A DNA stretch of 64,000 nucleotides from Entomoplasma ellychniae (GTDB taxonomy: Bacteria > Bacillota_I > Bacilli_A > Mycoplasmatales > Mycoplasmataceae), in contig NZ_PHND01000001.1 of the NCBI RefSeq assembly GCF_002930155.1, positions 248,001-312,000 on the forward strand, written 5' to 3'. The notes below the pieces were generated by a model. The model saw only the letters and a program-made list of their open reading frames with translations. It did not search any database and was not told where the DNA came from. The stretch's first letter is position 1, and each line of letters starts with the position of its first letter. This document shows, one piece after another, positions 22,490 through 33,050 of the stretch. A program made the translations under genes and the position numbers.

Positions 22490-23576
22490 TTGCATAGGAT
22501 GTGGAATTTTTAAACAAATAGAAGATCAAAATAACCCAGGTTATGCTGCTAAAATAGATAATCCTTATTGTTTAAGATGCTTTAAAATTAAAAACTACAA
22601 CGAACTTATTGCTCAAGAAATAAAAGCAAGTGACTTTATTGAAAAATTAAAAGAAGTTATTAAATCAGAAAAACAAACAACAGAGTTTTACTATATATTG
22701 GACATTTATGACTTAAATGCTTCAAGAATTATAGAATTAGAAGAATTATTGAGCAAATTTAAAGTAATTATTATTATAAATAAAATTGATCTGTTACCCA
22801 AATCTGTAAAATTAAGTAAAATAGCAAAATATATAACTGAACTTTTTGCAAAAACAAGTTTAAAAAAATGTGACATTATTTTAATGACCACAACTAAAAA
22901 GAATTTTGTTAATTCACTTTTAAATAAAGTAAAAAAAACACAAACAGTTAAATATTTTATAGGTTCTTCAAATGTTGGTAAATCATCAATCATTAACGCT
23001 ATAATGACTGCTAATAATTTAATCCCTCAAGTTTTAGTTTCTAATTATTTTAATACAACACTAGAATTTATAGATATTAAGTTAGATAGTCAGACTAAAC
23101 TAATTGATACACCAGGAATAAGCAGGCAAAATTCTATAGCTAATTTAACAACTAATAAGCAACAAAAACATATGTATTTTACAAAAGAATTAAAGCAAAT
23201 AACGTATCAATTAAATAGTAACAATTCAATATTTTATGAAGCTTTATGTTGATTTGACTTTTTATCAGAAAAGGAAATAGAAAATAGTTTTCATGTTTAT
23301 ACAAATAAAGATATTAAAACACATAGAACCAGCTTTAAAAATAGTTTAAACTATTATGAAAAAAATAAATTTTTACTAGATTTAAATATTAAAAATAAAA
23401 ATATTAGTAAGTACGAATTTTTATTTGATAAAAAAACATTTAATAAAGAATATGATATTGTGATTTCAGGACTAGGTTGAATTAGTTTTAAAGTAACTAA
23501 AGAATTTAAAATCGTGGTTAATATTCCAACAGATAACAATAAAGTTGATGTTATATTAAGAAGATCCATCATTTAA
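22482..23576 (+). CDS. yqeH: Circularly permuted ribosome-assembly GTPase YqeH
   Basis: 364-residue GTPase involved in 30S subunit assembly. It begins with a C4 zinc-finger (CIGCG ... CLRC, residues about 4-31), then shows the permuted order typical of the family: G4 first (INKIDLLPKS, about 103-112), then G1 GSSNVGKSS, then G3 DTPG. A C-terminal strand-rich domain follows. GGAGAAAAAAG precedes the ATG. It overlaps the upstream gene by 8 nt and is followed 31 nt later by ynzC, so these genes form one operon. Divergent but with every family hallmark. Confidence 0.92.
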
Positions 23577-23607
23577 TAGGTTAAAATACTTATATTAGGG
23601 GGTTTAA

Positions 23608-23853
23608 ATGAAAGATACAATTAACATGTCAATGGGTGAAATTATAGCCAATATTAATGAATTAGTTGCAATAAAAAAGACTAGAGAATTAACAAAAGAA
23701 GAAAATATTTTTAGAGAAGCTTTAAAAAAGGTTTATATAAGCAATTTTAGAGCAGGATTAGAACAACAAATATTAAATACTAAAGTTGTAAATAAAAAAG
23801 GAGAAGATATAACTCCAAAAAAAATTAAAGAGGTAAGAAATGAACATAAATAA
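23608..23853 (+). CDS. DUF896 family protein, YnzC-like
   Basis: 81-residue helical protein with MGEIIANINELVAIKKTRELTKEE, the characteristic helix-turn of the DUF896/YnzC family (a small coiled-coil protein, SOS-linked in Bacillus, with unclear function). The middle NFRAGLEQQILNTKVVNKKG also fits the family. A strong AGGGGG lies upstream and the 3' end overlaps the tkt start by 14 nt, implying coupling. Confidence 0.85.
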   Translation: MKDTINMSMGEIIANINELVAIKKTRELTKEENIFREALKKVYISNFRAGLEQQILNTKVVNKKGEDITPKKIKEVRNEHK

Positions 23854-25810
23854 AAACAACCATAATTTAAATGCTTTAAGAATTTTAGGTGTTGAAGCTA
23901 TTAATAAAGCAAATTCAGGTCATCCTGGTATAGTTTTGGGAGCAGCACCTATAGTTTATACATTGTTCAATAAAATTATGAAACATAACCCAAAAAACCC
24001 CAACTGATTTGATCGTGATAGATTTATTTTATCAGCTGGTCATGGTAGTGGTTTATTATATTCTGCTTTACATTTAGCTGGTTATGATGTGAGTATTAAT
24101 GATCTTAAAAAATTTAGACAGTTAAATTCAAAAACTCCTGGTCATCCTGAATCTCATTTAACACAAGGTGTTGAAGTAACAACTGGTCCATTAGGGCAAG
24201 GAATAGCGATGGGAGTTGGTTTTGCAGTGGCTGAAGCGCATTTAGCAAGTATTTTTAATAAAAATAATGATTTAATTAACCATAATACATTTGTACTATG
24301 CGGAGATGGAGATTTACAAGAAGGTGTTTCTTATGAAAGTATTTCATTTGCGGGTAGACAAAAATTAAACAAGTTAATTTTAATACATGATTCAAACGAC
24401 ATTCAATTAGACACAGAAGTCAAAGCAGTTCAATCAGAAGATTTACATTTAAGATTTAAATCATGTGGGTGAGATACTTTTAAAATTGAAGATGGTGAAG
24501 ATTTAGAATTGATAGAATCAACTATATTAAAAGCACAATCAAGTGATAAACCATCATATATTGAAGTTAAAACGATTATTGGAATTGGTGCTACAAATCA
24601 AGGAACAACTGGAGTTCATGGTGCACCAGTTGGAAATGATATTTTAAATGTAAAATCTTATTTTGGATGAAACGAAGAAGAATTTGTTATTCCAAAAGAT
24701 GTTTATAAACATTGAGAGCAAAATTGTATTATTAAAAATGAAATAATTGAAAAAGAATGAATTAAAAAATTAAGTTTATTAGACAAAGAATTGTTACTAA
24801 AATTTAATAAACACTTAAATAACGAAATTAATTTTGATTTCATGTCACTGTTAAATGAAATGCCTTTAAAAAATGAAGCAACTAGAGTAAGCAGTGGAAA
24901 CATTTTTGATAAAATAAATAACTCACAAACAAATTTAATTGGAGGTAGTGCTGATTTAGTTGGTTCGACTAAAATTAAAGGTGCTGATGGTATATTTGAT
25001 ATTAATAATCGTAGTGGACGTAATATTTTGTATGGTGTAAGAGAGTTTGCTATGGGAGGTATTAATAATGGTATTTATAAACATGGAGGTTTAATTCCAT
25101 TTGCTTCAGGATTTTTTGTATTTGCTGATTATATGAAACCAGCAATAAGATTAGCATCAATTATGGAAAATAAAACTTTATTTATTTTTACACATGATTC
25201 AATTGCTGTTGGTGAAGATGGACCTACTCATCAACCAGTCGAACAATTAGCAATGATTAGAAGTATTCCAAACCATATGTTATTTAGACCATGTGATTAT
25301 GCTGAAACTTTAGCAAGTTATGAATACATGCTAAATAAGTTAAAAAAAACACCTTCAAGTTTGATCCTTACAAGACAAGATTTAAAACAGCTACCTCACA
25401 ATAATGTATTTGAAGAAGTTTCTAAAGGTGCCTACATAATTAAAGATGAAAAAGATGCACAAATTACTTTAATAGCTACTGGTAGTGAAGTTGAATTAGC
25501 AATTAGTGTTAGTGAATTATTAGATGAACAAAATTTTAAAACAAAGGTTGTATCAATGCCTTCAACTAATTTATTTGATCAACAATCTCAAACATATAAA
25601 GATTCAATAATTGACAAAAACACTTTAAGAATTTCAATTGAAATGGGAACTACTTATGGGTGAGATAAGTATACAGGAGATAATGGATTAAATTTTGGAA
25701 TTGATAAGTTTGGAGCTAGTGCTCCAGCTATTGATGTAATTAAAGAATATGGGTTTACAAAAGAACAAATTTTTAATACAATTATAAAAGTAATTAGAAA
25801 AGAGAAATAA
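23840..25810 (+). CDS. tkt: Transketolase
   Basis: 656-residue thiamine-diphosphate enzyme of the non-oxidative pentose phosphate pathway, moving two-carbon units between sugar phosphates. Residues seen: N-terminal ANSGHPG, the TPP motif GDGDLQEG (about 152-159) running to the conserved HDSN, the second-domain HDSIAVGEDGPTHQPVE with the conserved Glu before it, and the C-terminal domain. Start ATG 23840 follows AAGAGGTAAG inside the end of ynzC. It is followed by yneF with a 3-nt gap. In a wall-less mollicute lacking an oxidative branch this is the route to pentoses for nucleotides. Secure. Confidence 0.97.
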
Positions 25811-25813
25811 AAT

Positions 25814-26062
25814 ATGATTCTAGCATCAACATTTTCAAGTGGAGCTTTAGCAGGGATGTTAATTGGAGTTATTGTCGGGGCTATAATTATTGGAATCATT
25901 ATTGGTTTTTTTATAACAAGAGCTATGGTAAGAAAACAAATTAAAGACAATCCACCAGTAACAGAAAAACAAATTAGAGCAATGTATATGAGTATGGGCA
26001 GAAAACCCAGTGAAGCTGATATAAAAAGAACAATGCGTTCAATGCAGCAAGCTAAAAAATAA
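25814..26062 (+). CDS. UPF0154 membrane protein, YneF-like
   Basis: 82-residue protein with one N-terminal Gly/Ile-rich transmembrane helix (about 10-35) and a basic cytoplasmic part with EKQIRAMYMSMGRKPSEADI, the hallmark of the UPF0154/YneF family. Function unknown. It is the last gene of the yqeH-tkt operon, 3 nt after tkt, before an intrinsic terminator. Confidence 0.92.
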   Translation: MILASTFSSGALAGMLIGVIVGAIIIGIIIGFFITRAMVRKQIKDNPPVTEKQIRAMYMSMGRKPSEADIKRTMRSMQQAKK

Positions 26063-26092
26063 AGGCAGTAAGTTTTATTTGGGGAGGTCCGA

Positions 26093-26120
26093 AAAAGTGG
26101 GCAATCCCACTTTTTTTATT
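26093..26120 (+). terminator. Intrinsic terminator after yneF
   Basis: AAAAAGTGGG and CCCACTTTTT form a 10-bp stem with a CAAT loop followed by TTATT. Confidence 0.88.
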
Positions 26121-26286
26121 TGTTAATTGACATAGATATAGTGTCTTCTAATTTTGTATACATGCAAAATACTTCTTGTGTGCATTTTAATATTCAATAT
26201 TGAGTGGGCTTTTCTATATATATTTATGTTTATTTATATCTATGTTAATTAAACTAAACAATATTCTAAAGAAAGGATAAATTAAA

Positions 26287-27067
26287 ATAGCTGATGTTGA
26301 GAAAGTTGTGAGTCATATTAAAAATAAAACTGATATAAATGAAGTTAATCAAGAGTTGATAAAAGTTAAAGTTGATGGTATTAAAAAGCTTGAAGCTTTT
26401 GAACTTGAAAATAATAAAACAGATTTTACAATAAAAATTAGTGTTGTTGAAGGCAAAACAATTGATAGTGATAATTTTATTTTGACTAAAGCTATAATTG
26501 ATAATCCAATTGTTCCAGAAGGTGAATATGTAATAAGTTTTGAAGAATATATAAAAAATTTCCCAGTAACACCGGTTCTGAACAAGAATTTCAGGTGATT
26601 GAAATATTAGCTACTGGGATACAACTAATGATGCTTGATTTAAGGGATGAACAAATAAGAAAATTAAAACATGATTTGTTGAAGAATGCATAGACCCAAA
26701 TTGACCATGAGATAAGGGAATAGCAGGGGTTGCTTCAATTGAAAAATTTCATGGTGTTTTTCCTGATAAAAATTTATTTCCTGAGGGTCTTGGACATTTT
26801 GACAACCTTTTAGAATTTAAATCTTCAGATATCTATGAAACAGCAGAAAAATTAGATAAACCATCAATGTTAAACGGAAAACCAATAACAGAAGTGGACA
26901 GGTATTATGAAGTTTCTATCACAACTACAGCTGTAAATTATTTAAAAGAAGCTAATAAAAAACAATTATTAAATTATTTTAATGTAGGTAGTGAAGCTGT
27001 TAATGAATTTAATGAAGGGTTTAATATAGTTGGATCAATAAAAATAAATTTTGTAATATTTAGATAA
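26287..27067 (+). pseudogene. Broken gene of a possible surface protein
   Basis: AAAGGA at 26273 is followed by ATA, not ATG, at 26287 and an open frame of about 105 codons (ADVEKVVSHIKNKTDINEVN onward). This has the pattern of mollicute lipoprotein repeat domains (short helical segment, then strands such as NFILTKAIIDNPIVPEGEY). It stops at TAG 26608. A second reading frame overlaps from about 26571 and runs without a stop to TAA 27067, with many TGA-coded Trp (SGDWNISYWDTTNDAWFKGW). Either one frameshift split one gene, or two gene pieces have been joined. There is no signal peptide, so the true 5' end is lost. Family not recognised. Confidence 0.6.
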
Positions 27068-27151
27068 AAAAACAACACAACAACATTTTTATATGTTAAT
27101 ATTAATTTATCAAAGAATACTTTGAGATCAAGACTCGCATGCAAATGCAGG

Positions 27152-27179
27152 AAAAAAGGAACCCACGGGTTCTTTTTTT
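27152..27179 (+). terminator. Intrinsic terminator
   Basis: AAAAAAGGAACCC and GGGTTCTTTTTT form a stem of about 12 bp with a very short loop, followed by T residues. It lies 85 nt after the broken gene. Confidence 0.85.
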
Positions 27180-27206
27180 ATAAGAATATTAATTAAGAAA
27201 GAAATA

Positions 27207-27524
27207 ATGATGATACACGAAAAAGAAATTTGATTAGGTTTTTCAGAAAGCCCTGCTGACTACTTTGATGATTCATTATCATTTAAAGAAGCAAGACCTT
27301 TTATAATCACTAAAGTTTATTCTGGCACAAGTTTAATTAGAGTAACAGAAGCATCAACAAATTTGAAACAAAAATATATCATTGATGTAGAATTAAATTC
27401 CGGCAAAGTTTTACAATTTGATAAGTATTCAAGTTATATAATTAATGTTAAAAGTTTAAAACAAAAGTTGAAACCACTTATTGGACCAACCTTTGATAAA
27501 AAGTATAAATATATTAAAAGATAA
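27207..27524 (+). CDS. Small PemK/MazF-like protein (tentative)
   Basis: 105-residue protein, too short and TGA-interrupted for standard-code finders. AAGAAAG precedes ATG 27207 (a second ATG follows at 27210). The order of features, EIWLGF near the start, ARPFIITKV about 20 residues later, RVTEASTN, and a C-terminal FDKYSSYIINVKSLKQKL, resembles the EIW / RPxLVI / VDQ..T layout of PemK/MazF mRNA interferases. No antitoxin gene is adjacent. The match is by pattern only, and a hypothetical protein with an SH3-like barrel is an equally safe description. It lies between decaying genes and converges on the PlsY fusion gene. Confidence 0.5.
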
Positions 27525-27574
27525 GATCGTCAAATTATTCATTTAATCAAATTCAAAATAAAGTTAATTGCTTA

Positions 27575-27616
27575 AGTTGAATCTCCCCCTACAAAAAAGT
27601 TATGAACCTTTTTTTA
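27575..27616. terminator. Weak bidirectional terminator between convergent genes
   Basis: AAAAAAGTT and AACCTTTTTT around ATG give a short imperfect hairpin with A/T tracts on both sides, between the PemK-like gene and the end of the minus-strand PlsY fusion. Confidence 0.4.
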
Positions 27617-28873
27617 TTCAAATCCTTGACAACCATTAATATCTAAAAATGCCTTATATCCTAACTCTAATGCGTGCTCATAAGTAGCTTTAACACAAAC
27701 TTCCAAAGCTACACCAACAATGGTTAATTCTTCTATATTATTTTTTTTTAAGAATTCATCTAGAAAGTTTGAATTGCCTTTTTCATCATAAAAAGCACTA
27801 TAACTTTCAGCATCTTTTTTAGTCCCTTTAATTATTATCTTATCCATTAAATTCTCATCAATATAAAGATCACAACCTTTAGTACCATTTAAACAATGTT
27901 CACCTCATTGCTTGAATGAATAATGATCAATTGGGTGATTATCTTTTGTTGCTATAACTAAATTACTATTATCTTTAAATTCTTTAATCAATTTTAAAAT
28001 ATATTCTTTTTTTGTTTCAGCATGTTTTACATATAATTTACCATTAGGATCAACAAAGTCATACTGGTAATCGACTATTATCAAAGCTTTATTTATAAAT
28101 CCGTTTTCTTTAACTGATTTTTGTTTAATTGGAAAAATCCTTTGTTCTGTACCATTTTTTAATCTTTTCATATTTGGTATATGTCTAATAGCTAAAATTA
28201 CTATTCCTATCAATATACATATTTGAGCAGTTACAATACCATCAGCAAATTCTTTGTTAGATGTTAGTGTGTGCAATCAATTGTTAAACGAAAACATTCA
28301 TAATCCATTTGCTCAAGTTTCTTTAAAACCTTCATATCCATTTCATTGATAAACAAAATTATTTGTTCCATATATTCAGGGAAAAAACATTAGTATAAGA
28401 ATAAAAAAAGTAGCTATAATCGATGACAAACTAACTTTACCTGTTGATAAAGCGACTATTCATCAAATAATAAAAAAACACAAAAATAATGATGGAGAAA
28501 CAACAAGTATTAGCCCACAAAAACAACTAACAGCTTTTCCCCCTTTAAATTTAAATCAAATTGGTCAACAATGCCCAATTATTGCAAATACACATGGTAT
28601 AAAATAACTTGTTTGTGAAAACAATTCACTCGGAATACAACTTAATCCAAATGCAACAAACGCTGTAATAACTACTTTAAAACCATCCAATAAAGCAACA
28701 ACTAAAGCTCATCTTTTCCCCAATGCTCTTAAAGTATTTGTAGCACCAGGGTTGTTAGATCCAAAATCGTATATATTTATATTCCTAACTCATTTTGAAA
28801 TATGTACTGATCAAAGCACACTACCATATAAATAACCAAATATTGATGCAAGAATAATTCCTAAATAAAACAT
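27614..28873 (-). CDS. PlsY-nicotinamidase fusion protein
   Basis: Single 419-codon frame from ATG 28873 (AAGGAG upstream) to TAA 27616. Residues about 1-245 are a PlsY acylphosphate:glycerol-3-phosphate acyltransferase with membrane helices and family motifs GSNNPGATNTLRALGKR (from about 39) and GHCWPIWFKFKGGKA, ending with the usual RHIPNMKRLKNGTEQRI. After a short Lys-rich linker, residues about 260-419 are a nicotinamidase: catalytic D268 (LIIVDYQYDF), metal ligands D311, H313 and H317 (DNHPIDHYSF), catalytic K349 (IIIKGTKKD) and C393 (GVALEVCVKA). Both halves look active. PlsY makes lysophosphatidate at the membrane; PncA makes nicotinate for NAD. Junction is inside one uninterrupted frame, so this is a true fusion, not neighbouring genes. 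Confidence 0.9.
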
Positions 28874-28974
28874 AAATTATTACTCCTTTTAAGATTATCA
28901 ATTTATATTATAACAATTTAAGTTAAAAATTTGTGTTATTATCTTTTTATATGAAAACCTTGGGAGAATAAAAA

Positions 28975-29286
28975 ATGGATATTAAATTCAACAAAAATGA
29001 AAATTTAACTATTGAACAATTACAACTTCAAAATGAAAAATTAAAAGAACAACATAAAGTATTAGAAACACAAATTAAAGCAGTTGAAAAAAAAGTTATA
29101 GGTTTTTTATGATTATTTTGATTTATTCCAATTCTTGGGTGAGTTGTATATACAGTTATTTATTCTAAAAGAAAACAGTCTCCAGAATACTTAAAAGTTA
29201 TGTTACCAATTAAAGAAGAAATAACAATAAATGAATTGCAAGTTATGCATAATAATATTTTAATAGAAAAAAAAGATATACAGTAA
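28975..29286 (+). CDS. Small coiled-coil membrane protein
   Basis: 103-residue protein from ATG 28975, with GGGAG 10 nt upstream. Residues about 10-42 form a helical heptad-like region (LTIEQLQLQNEKLKEQHKVL), followed by one Trp-rich transmembrane segment (about 43-63, FLWLFWFIPILGWVVY, with TGA as Trp) and a cytoplasmic tail. No family recognised. It is divergent from the PlsY fusion. The stop codon lies inside the loop of the following terminator hairpin. Confidence 0.72.
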
Positions 29287-29305
29287 TAACTGTGTATCTT
29301 TTTAT
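29273..29305 (+). terminator. Intrinsic terminator overlapping a stop codon
   Basis: AGATATACAG and CTGTGTATCT pair with one wobble position around TAATAA, followed by TTTTT. The coding stop TAA at 29284 is in the loop. Confidence 0.75.
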
Positions 29306-29355
29306 TAATTTTTTAAATTTATTCAAAGCAAATTTAGCTTTTTTGATAAAATTTA

Positions 29356-30090
29356 ATGTATAGAATTAATTAATAAAGTTGGAGTTAGTAATATTAATTT
29401 TAATGTTAAAAAAGGGAAAATTGTTGGTTTTATTGGAGACAGTGGTGCTGGTAAAACTACAACAATAAAATTAATATTTGGTGAACATTTAAAAGATTCA
29501 GGTAATGTTCTGTTAAAAGGAAAAGAAGTTTCTCCAAATTTTGGCTTAAAAGATATAGCATTTTTCCAGATCAAAATAATTTTCCTAAAAATTTTAATAT
29601 AGTTGAGTTTACAATTTATTCTGCAGAATTAAAAAATATAAGCAAATGTATTACTTTAAGGTATTTAGACAAATACATCGAAGCTTTAAATTTAAAAGAT
29701 TTTAAAAATAACAAATTTAGTGAATTATCTGCTGGTATGCAAAAAAGAACACTTCTTTTATCTGCATTAGTAACTAATCCAAAAATTACAGTATTGGATG
29801 AACCAACAGCTAATTTAGATGTAAAATCAAGATTAGATTTTATGAATATTTTAAAAGACTTATCTGTTAAATATCAAAAAACTATCATTATTACTTAACA
29901 TAACATTGATGAATTAAATCACATTATTGATAGAGCCGTAATCATTAAAAAAATGACGAAAAAGGTCAAGTAGTTTACAACAAAAAATTAGATTCAAAAA
30001 CATTAAGCATTAATTTTGAAAAAATAAGCGCAATTAAAAAAGAAAAGTATGTTAATATATTAAACATACAGGGAATCTTTATAACAATTG
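29356..30090 (+). pseudogene. Inactivated ABC transporter ATP-binding subunit
   Basis: Clear ABC ATPase pieces in shifting frames: IELINKVGVSNINFNVKKG, Walker A GDSGAGKTT, then a frameshift after KDIAFF (near 29568), signature LSAGMQKR, Walker B ITVLDEPTANLD, and a TAA in place of a codon at 29896 just before HNIDEL. The N terminus is also out of frame, since ATG 29356 leads to an immediate stop. A further frameshift occurs near 29950. At least three disabling lesions make it non-functional. It resembles the single-ATPase subunits of bacteriocin/lantibiotic-type or drug export systems. No permease is adjacent. Confidence 0.85.
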
Positions 30091-30124
30091 AAATGAAAGT
30101 TTTACTGTTAGAAAGGATTACATT

Positions 30125-31129
30125 ATGAAAAAATTATTAGCAGTTAGCTCGACAATTTTAATGGCTGTTACCGGAACTTTAGCATTAACAGCAAGTTCCT
30201 TCGTAACTCGAACTTCATCAAGAACACCAAATGATGAAATAAACTCCTTTAATAAAGTTATAAGTAGTCAAATGAACTACTCACAAGAATCCGCCAAAGA
30301 TGGGGAAATAGAACAAATTTTATTTGTTAACAATAAAGAAATGATTTTAGAAAAATTAGAAATGAGTAAAGAATTAGACGGCTTATTTTGTAATTTTGTT
30401 CAAAATGAACAAGAAAGTGTTTCTGAAATAGTTGACAATGATTATATTATAGAATATGCAAAAAATGAGTCTCGAAAAATTCTTGATCATTTCAAGGGTG
30501 AAAATATTAATTTTTCTGCTCTTATTAATTATTTACAAACAACAGTTACTGAATTTGGAAGAACATATAATTTGTATATAAATGGTATTAAAGGTGTTAA
30601 TGCGCTTCCAAACCATAAATTAAATAAAATTGCTTTTGAACCAACCCTTGGTGGTGGTATTGGTGGTGGACATATTAGTCCGCCTTACACACCAACAGAT
30701 AGCTTGGAAGGAATCCACAAATTAGTGAAAGAACTTAAAATTGTAAAAACTGCCCTTGTTACGGCCTCTGCTGCAGCTGCTATTGCTGCTGCTGGATTTT
30801 ATGCAGCAGCTGTTGTAAGTTTTGGTATATCAGTAAATTGAGCTATTGGTTGTACTGCAATTAGCGCTGCTACCGCAGCTGCAGTAGAAGGATTTTTAGC
30901 ATTAGCCTTAGTAAAATATGATGAAAGCATGAGCAATATTAAAAAAGGCGCATCTGCTATTGCTGCAACTTTGTCAATCGGGCGTGTTTTAGGGAGCACA
31001 ACGAAAACAATACCGATGACTGCATCACTTTCTCTTACTCCAATATCTTGAGAATTTCCACCTTTTTTGGCTCTTATTGGTACAATAGCAGCAGTAATAG
31101 AATTAATAGATGTAGTTGTAAGAGGATAA
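30125..31129 (+). CDS. Secreted protein with Gly-rich linker and Ala-rich hydrophobic C-terminal half
   Basis: 334-residue protein starting at ATG 30125 with AGAAAGGA upstream. An N-terminal signal peptide (MKKLLAVSSTILMAVTGTLA) ends in ASS without a lipobox Cys, so it is probably secreted. Residues 35-160 are charged and helical. A Gly-rich linker (LGGGIGGGHISPPYTPT) precedes a C-terminal half of Ala/Gly-rich hydrophobic helices (about 205-330) that could insert into a membrane. The layout recalls pore-forming bacteriocins, but I recognise no family. It sits between a dead ABC ATPase and a broken small membrane protein. Codon choice (GCC, GGC, CTC, CGG) is less AT-biased than neighbours, hinting at transfer. 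Confidence 0.72.
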
Positions 31130-31134
31130 TATTT

Positions 31135-31653
31135 ATGATGACTTGAGATATATATGCATGTCTGATTTTTGCATTCATTGCTTTAGCGGTTGGTTTTCCT
31201 CTCGCGGCGCATGTAGCATACATAGCTACATGAAAATATAAATACTTATATATTACTATGAGTTTTGGTCAAAAAATAAATATAAATGAGTTTCCAGTTC
31301 TTTTAAAGGAGAAGCAGAAGAATGTTATATTAAATATTTTAAAGAAAATAATGAGGTGTTAGAATATCAAAAAATTATTTTATATGATATAAGTCTAAAA
31401 AAGTTTCTTGACGTAACAAATCACTTCAAAATTATCAAAAAAAATAAAGAGAAAAATTCAAACGGTTGTTTTAAAAAATGATCCATATAAAGAACTTAGA
31501 CTTTTCTTACGTTATTTAAGAGCTTATGGACTTTTTATTCAACAAATCCGCAATGATTGTATATTTAAAATAATCATTGACCATAAAAATATTGATTTTA
31601 ATGATTTGCAATTTATTTTGATAAATAACTTCCAATCTATGCTTAAATCATAA
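31135..31653 (+). pseudogene. Frameshifted membrane-anchored protein
   Basis: Starts ATG 31135, 5 nt after the secreted protein, as MMTWDIYACLIFAFIALAVG with one hydrophobic helix. The first frame closes at TAG 31363. A coherent continuation lies in a second frame (SSFKGEAEECYIKYFKENNE and on), then a third (RKIQTVVLKNDPYKELRLFL to TAA 31653). Two frameshifts are therefore needed to rebuild a protein of about 172 residues. The upstream codon usage and its tight spacing suggest it once formed an operon with the secreted protein, as an immunity or helper protein might, but this is inference. Confidence 0.6.
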
Positions 31654-31866
31654 TACGCACCAGTTTGGAGGAAAAAATTTTCAACAGGTTATTAAATACT
31701 TGGCTACTAAAGTTCTTTAACATCTTTAAGTATTACATAAAATGAAATTAAGACACTATTTCTCTTATATATAATTTTCTAAGTATAAAAAAATGTCTTA
31801 ATATACGGACAATGAATATGTTTTGAACATAATTTTGAAGTATACAAAATGTTTTTTATAAAATAT

Positions 31867-31899
31867 AGGTCATTTCACTTTTGAAATGACTTTTTGTTT
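31867..31899. terminator. Hairpin near the IS end
   Basis: GTCATTTCA and TGAAATGAC form a 9-bp stem with a 4-nt loop, followed on the plus strand by TTTTTG. It lies just downstream of the transposase remnant and may terminate transcription entering or leaving the element. Confidence 0.6.
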
Positions 31900-31910
31900 G
31901 ATTTTAATAA

Positions 31911-33050
31911 TCACAAGCTGGTAGTTTTTTTAGATTTAACCCTAATTTTAGTGTAATTATAATAATTTATATAGTTATCTATTAATTTACAAACTTCTTC
32001 AAAAGTACTTTTTTCTAAAACTTCTGGGCATTCAGTTTTTAACTGCGAAAAGAAAGTTTCACATGCCGCATTGTCTAAAAAACAACCTGGATTTGACAAA
32101 GAAATAGTTAAGTTATTATTTTTTGCAAATCTTTTATGCTCAAATTGAGGTGTATTGAACACCATTATCTGAATGTGTTATTTTTGGTTCTAAAGGATTA
32201 TAAAATCTTTTTGCATTTTTTCATGTATCTTGATAAATTTGATTGTTGTTGAATTTTGAAACATTATGTCCAACAATAAAACCAGTGGCAACATCTTTTA
32301 AGACACTTAAGTAAACAAACTTTTTGTTGCATTGTATATAACAAACATCAGTCACTCATAATTGATCTTTTTTGTAACTAGCCCAATTTCTATTAACAAA
32401 ATTTTAAACTTACGATTCATGTTTTTTATTTCTTTAGGTTTATTTTTAAACTTTTAATTCTTCACTTGAAACAGATTTAAAAGTTTCATGTATCTGTAAA
32501 CTTTAGAATAACTAGCTGTTACTCTAAAGTTTTCTAAATAAATTTGTGTTCTTTGATATTCATATTTAGCATTGTTTTCATAAAAAACACTTTTAAATTG
32601 CTTAGCAAATGATTTATCAAATTTAATTTGAAAATCTGGAATATCTTTTTTAATATATAAATAATAAGTTCTTCTTGTAATTTTAAGTACAGAATATATT
32701 TGGTATATTTTATATTTCTTTTTTAGTGATTTTCTCATCAGTTCATCAATCTTTTTTAAAATATCATTTTCCATATTAGATTGTTTAAGTTGTTTTTTTA
32801 AAATAACTATTTCTTTATCTTTTGAATTATGTGAGTTGATGAAAGGTTTAATTTACTAGTTTGACTTTTTAAAGAATCAAGTCGATAAACTTCATAATCT
32901 AAACATCACTTTCTAATTGCGGAATATGACACTTTGTATTTTTTTTGATAATTGACCAAAAGACATTTCATTTTGTAAATGATCTTTTAATATTATTTCT
33001 TTTTGTTGAGCTGACAAGATAATTGATTTATTGGCTTTGATATTTGACAT
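31911..33050 (-). pseudogene. IS3-family transposase OrfA-OrfB remnant
   Basis: OrfA begins at ATG 33050 (AAGGAG upstream) with MSNIKANKSIILSAQQKE and an HTH; a frameshift in an A-run is needed to recover SKKYKVSYSAIRKW. OrfB pieces follow: MENDILKKIDELMRKSLKKK, IYQIYSVLKITRRTYYLY, and after stops the DDE core THSDNGVQYTS, one more frameshift, then LSNPGCFLDNAACETFFSQL with the catalytic Glu region and a C-terminal NYYNYTKIR. At least four frame breaks show that the transposase is dead. The motifs are textbook rve/IS150-type. Confidence 0.82.
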
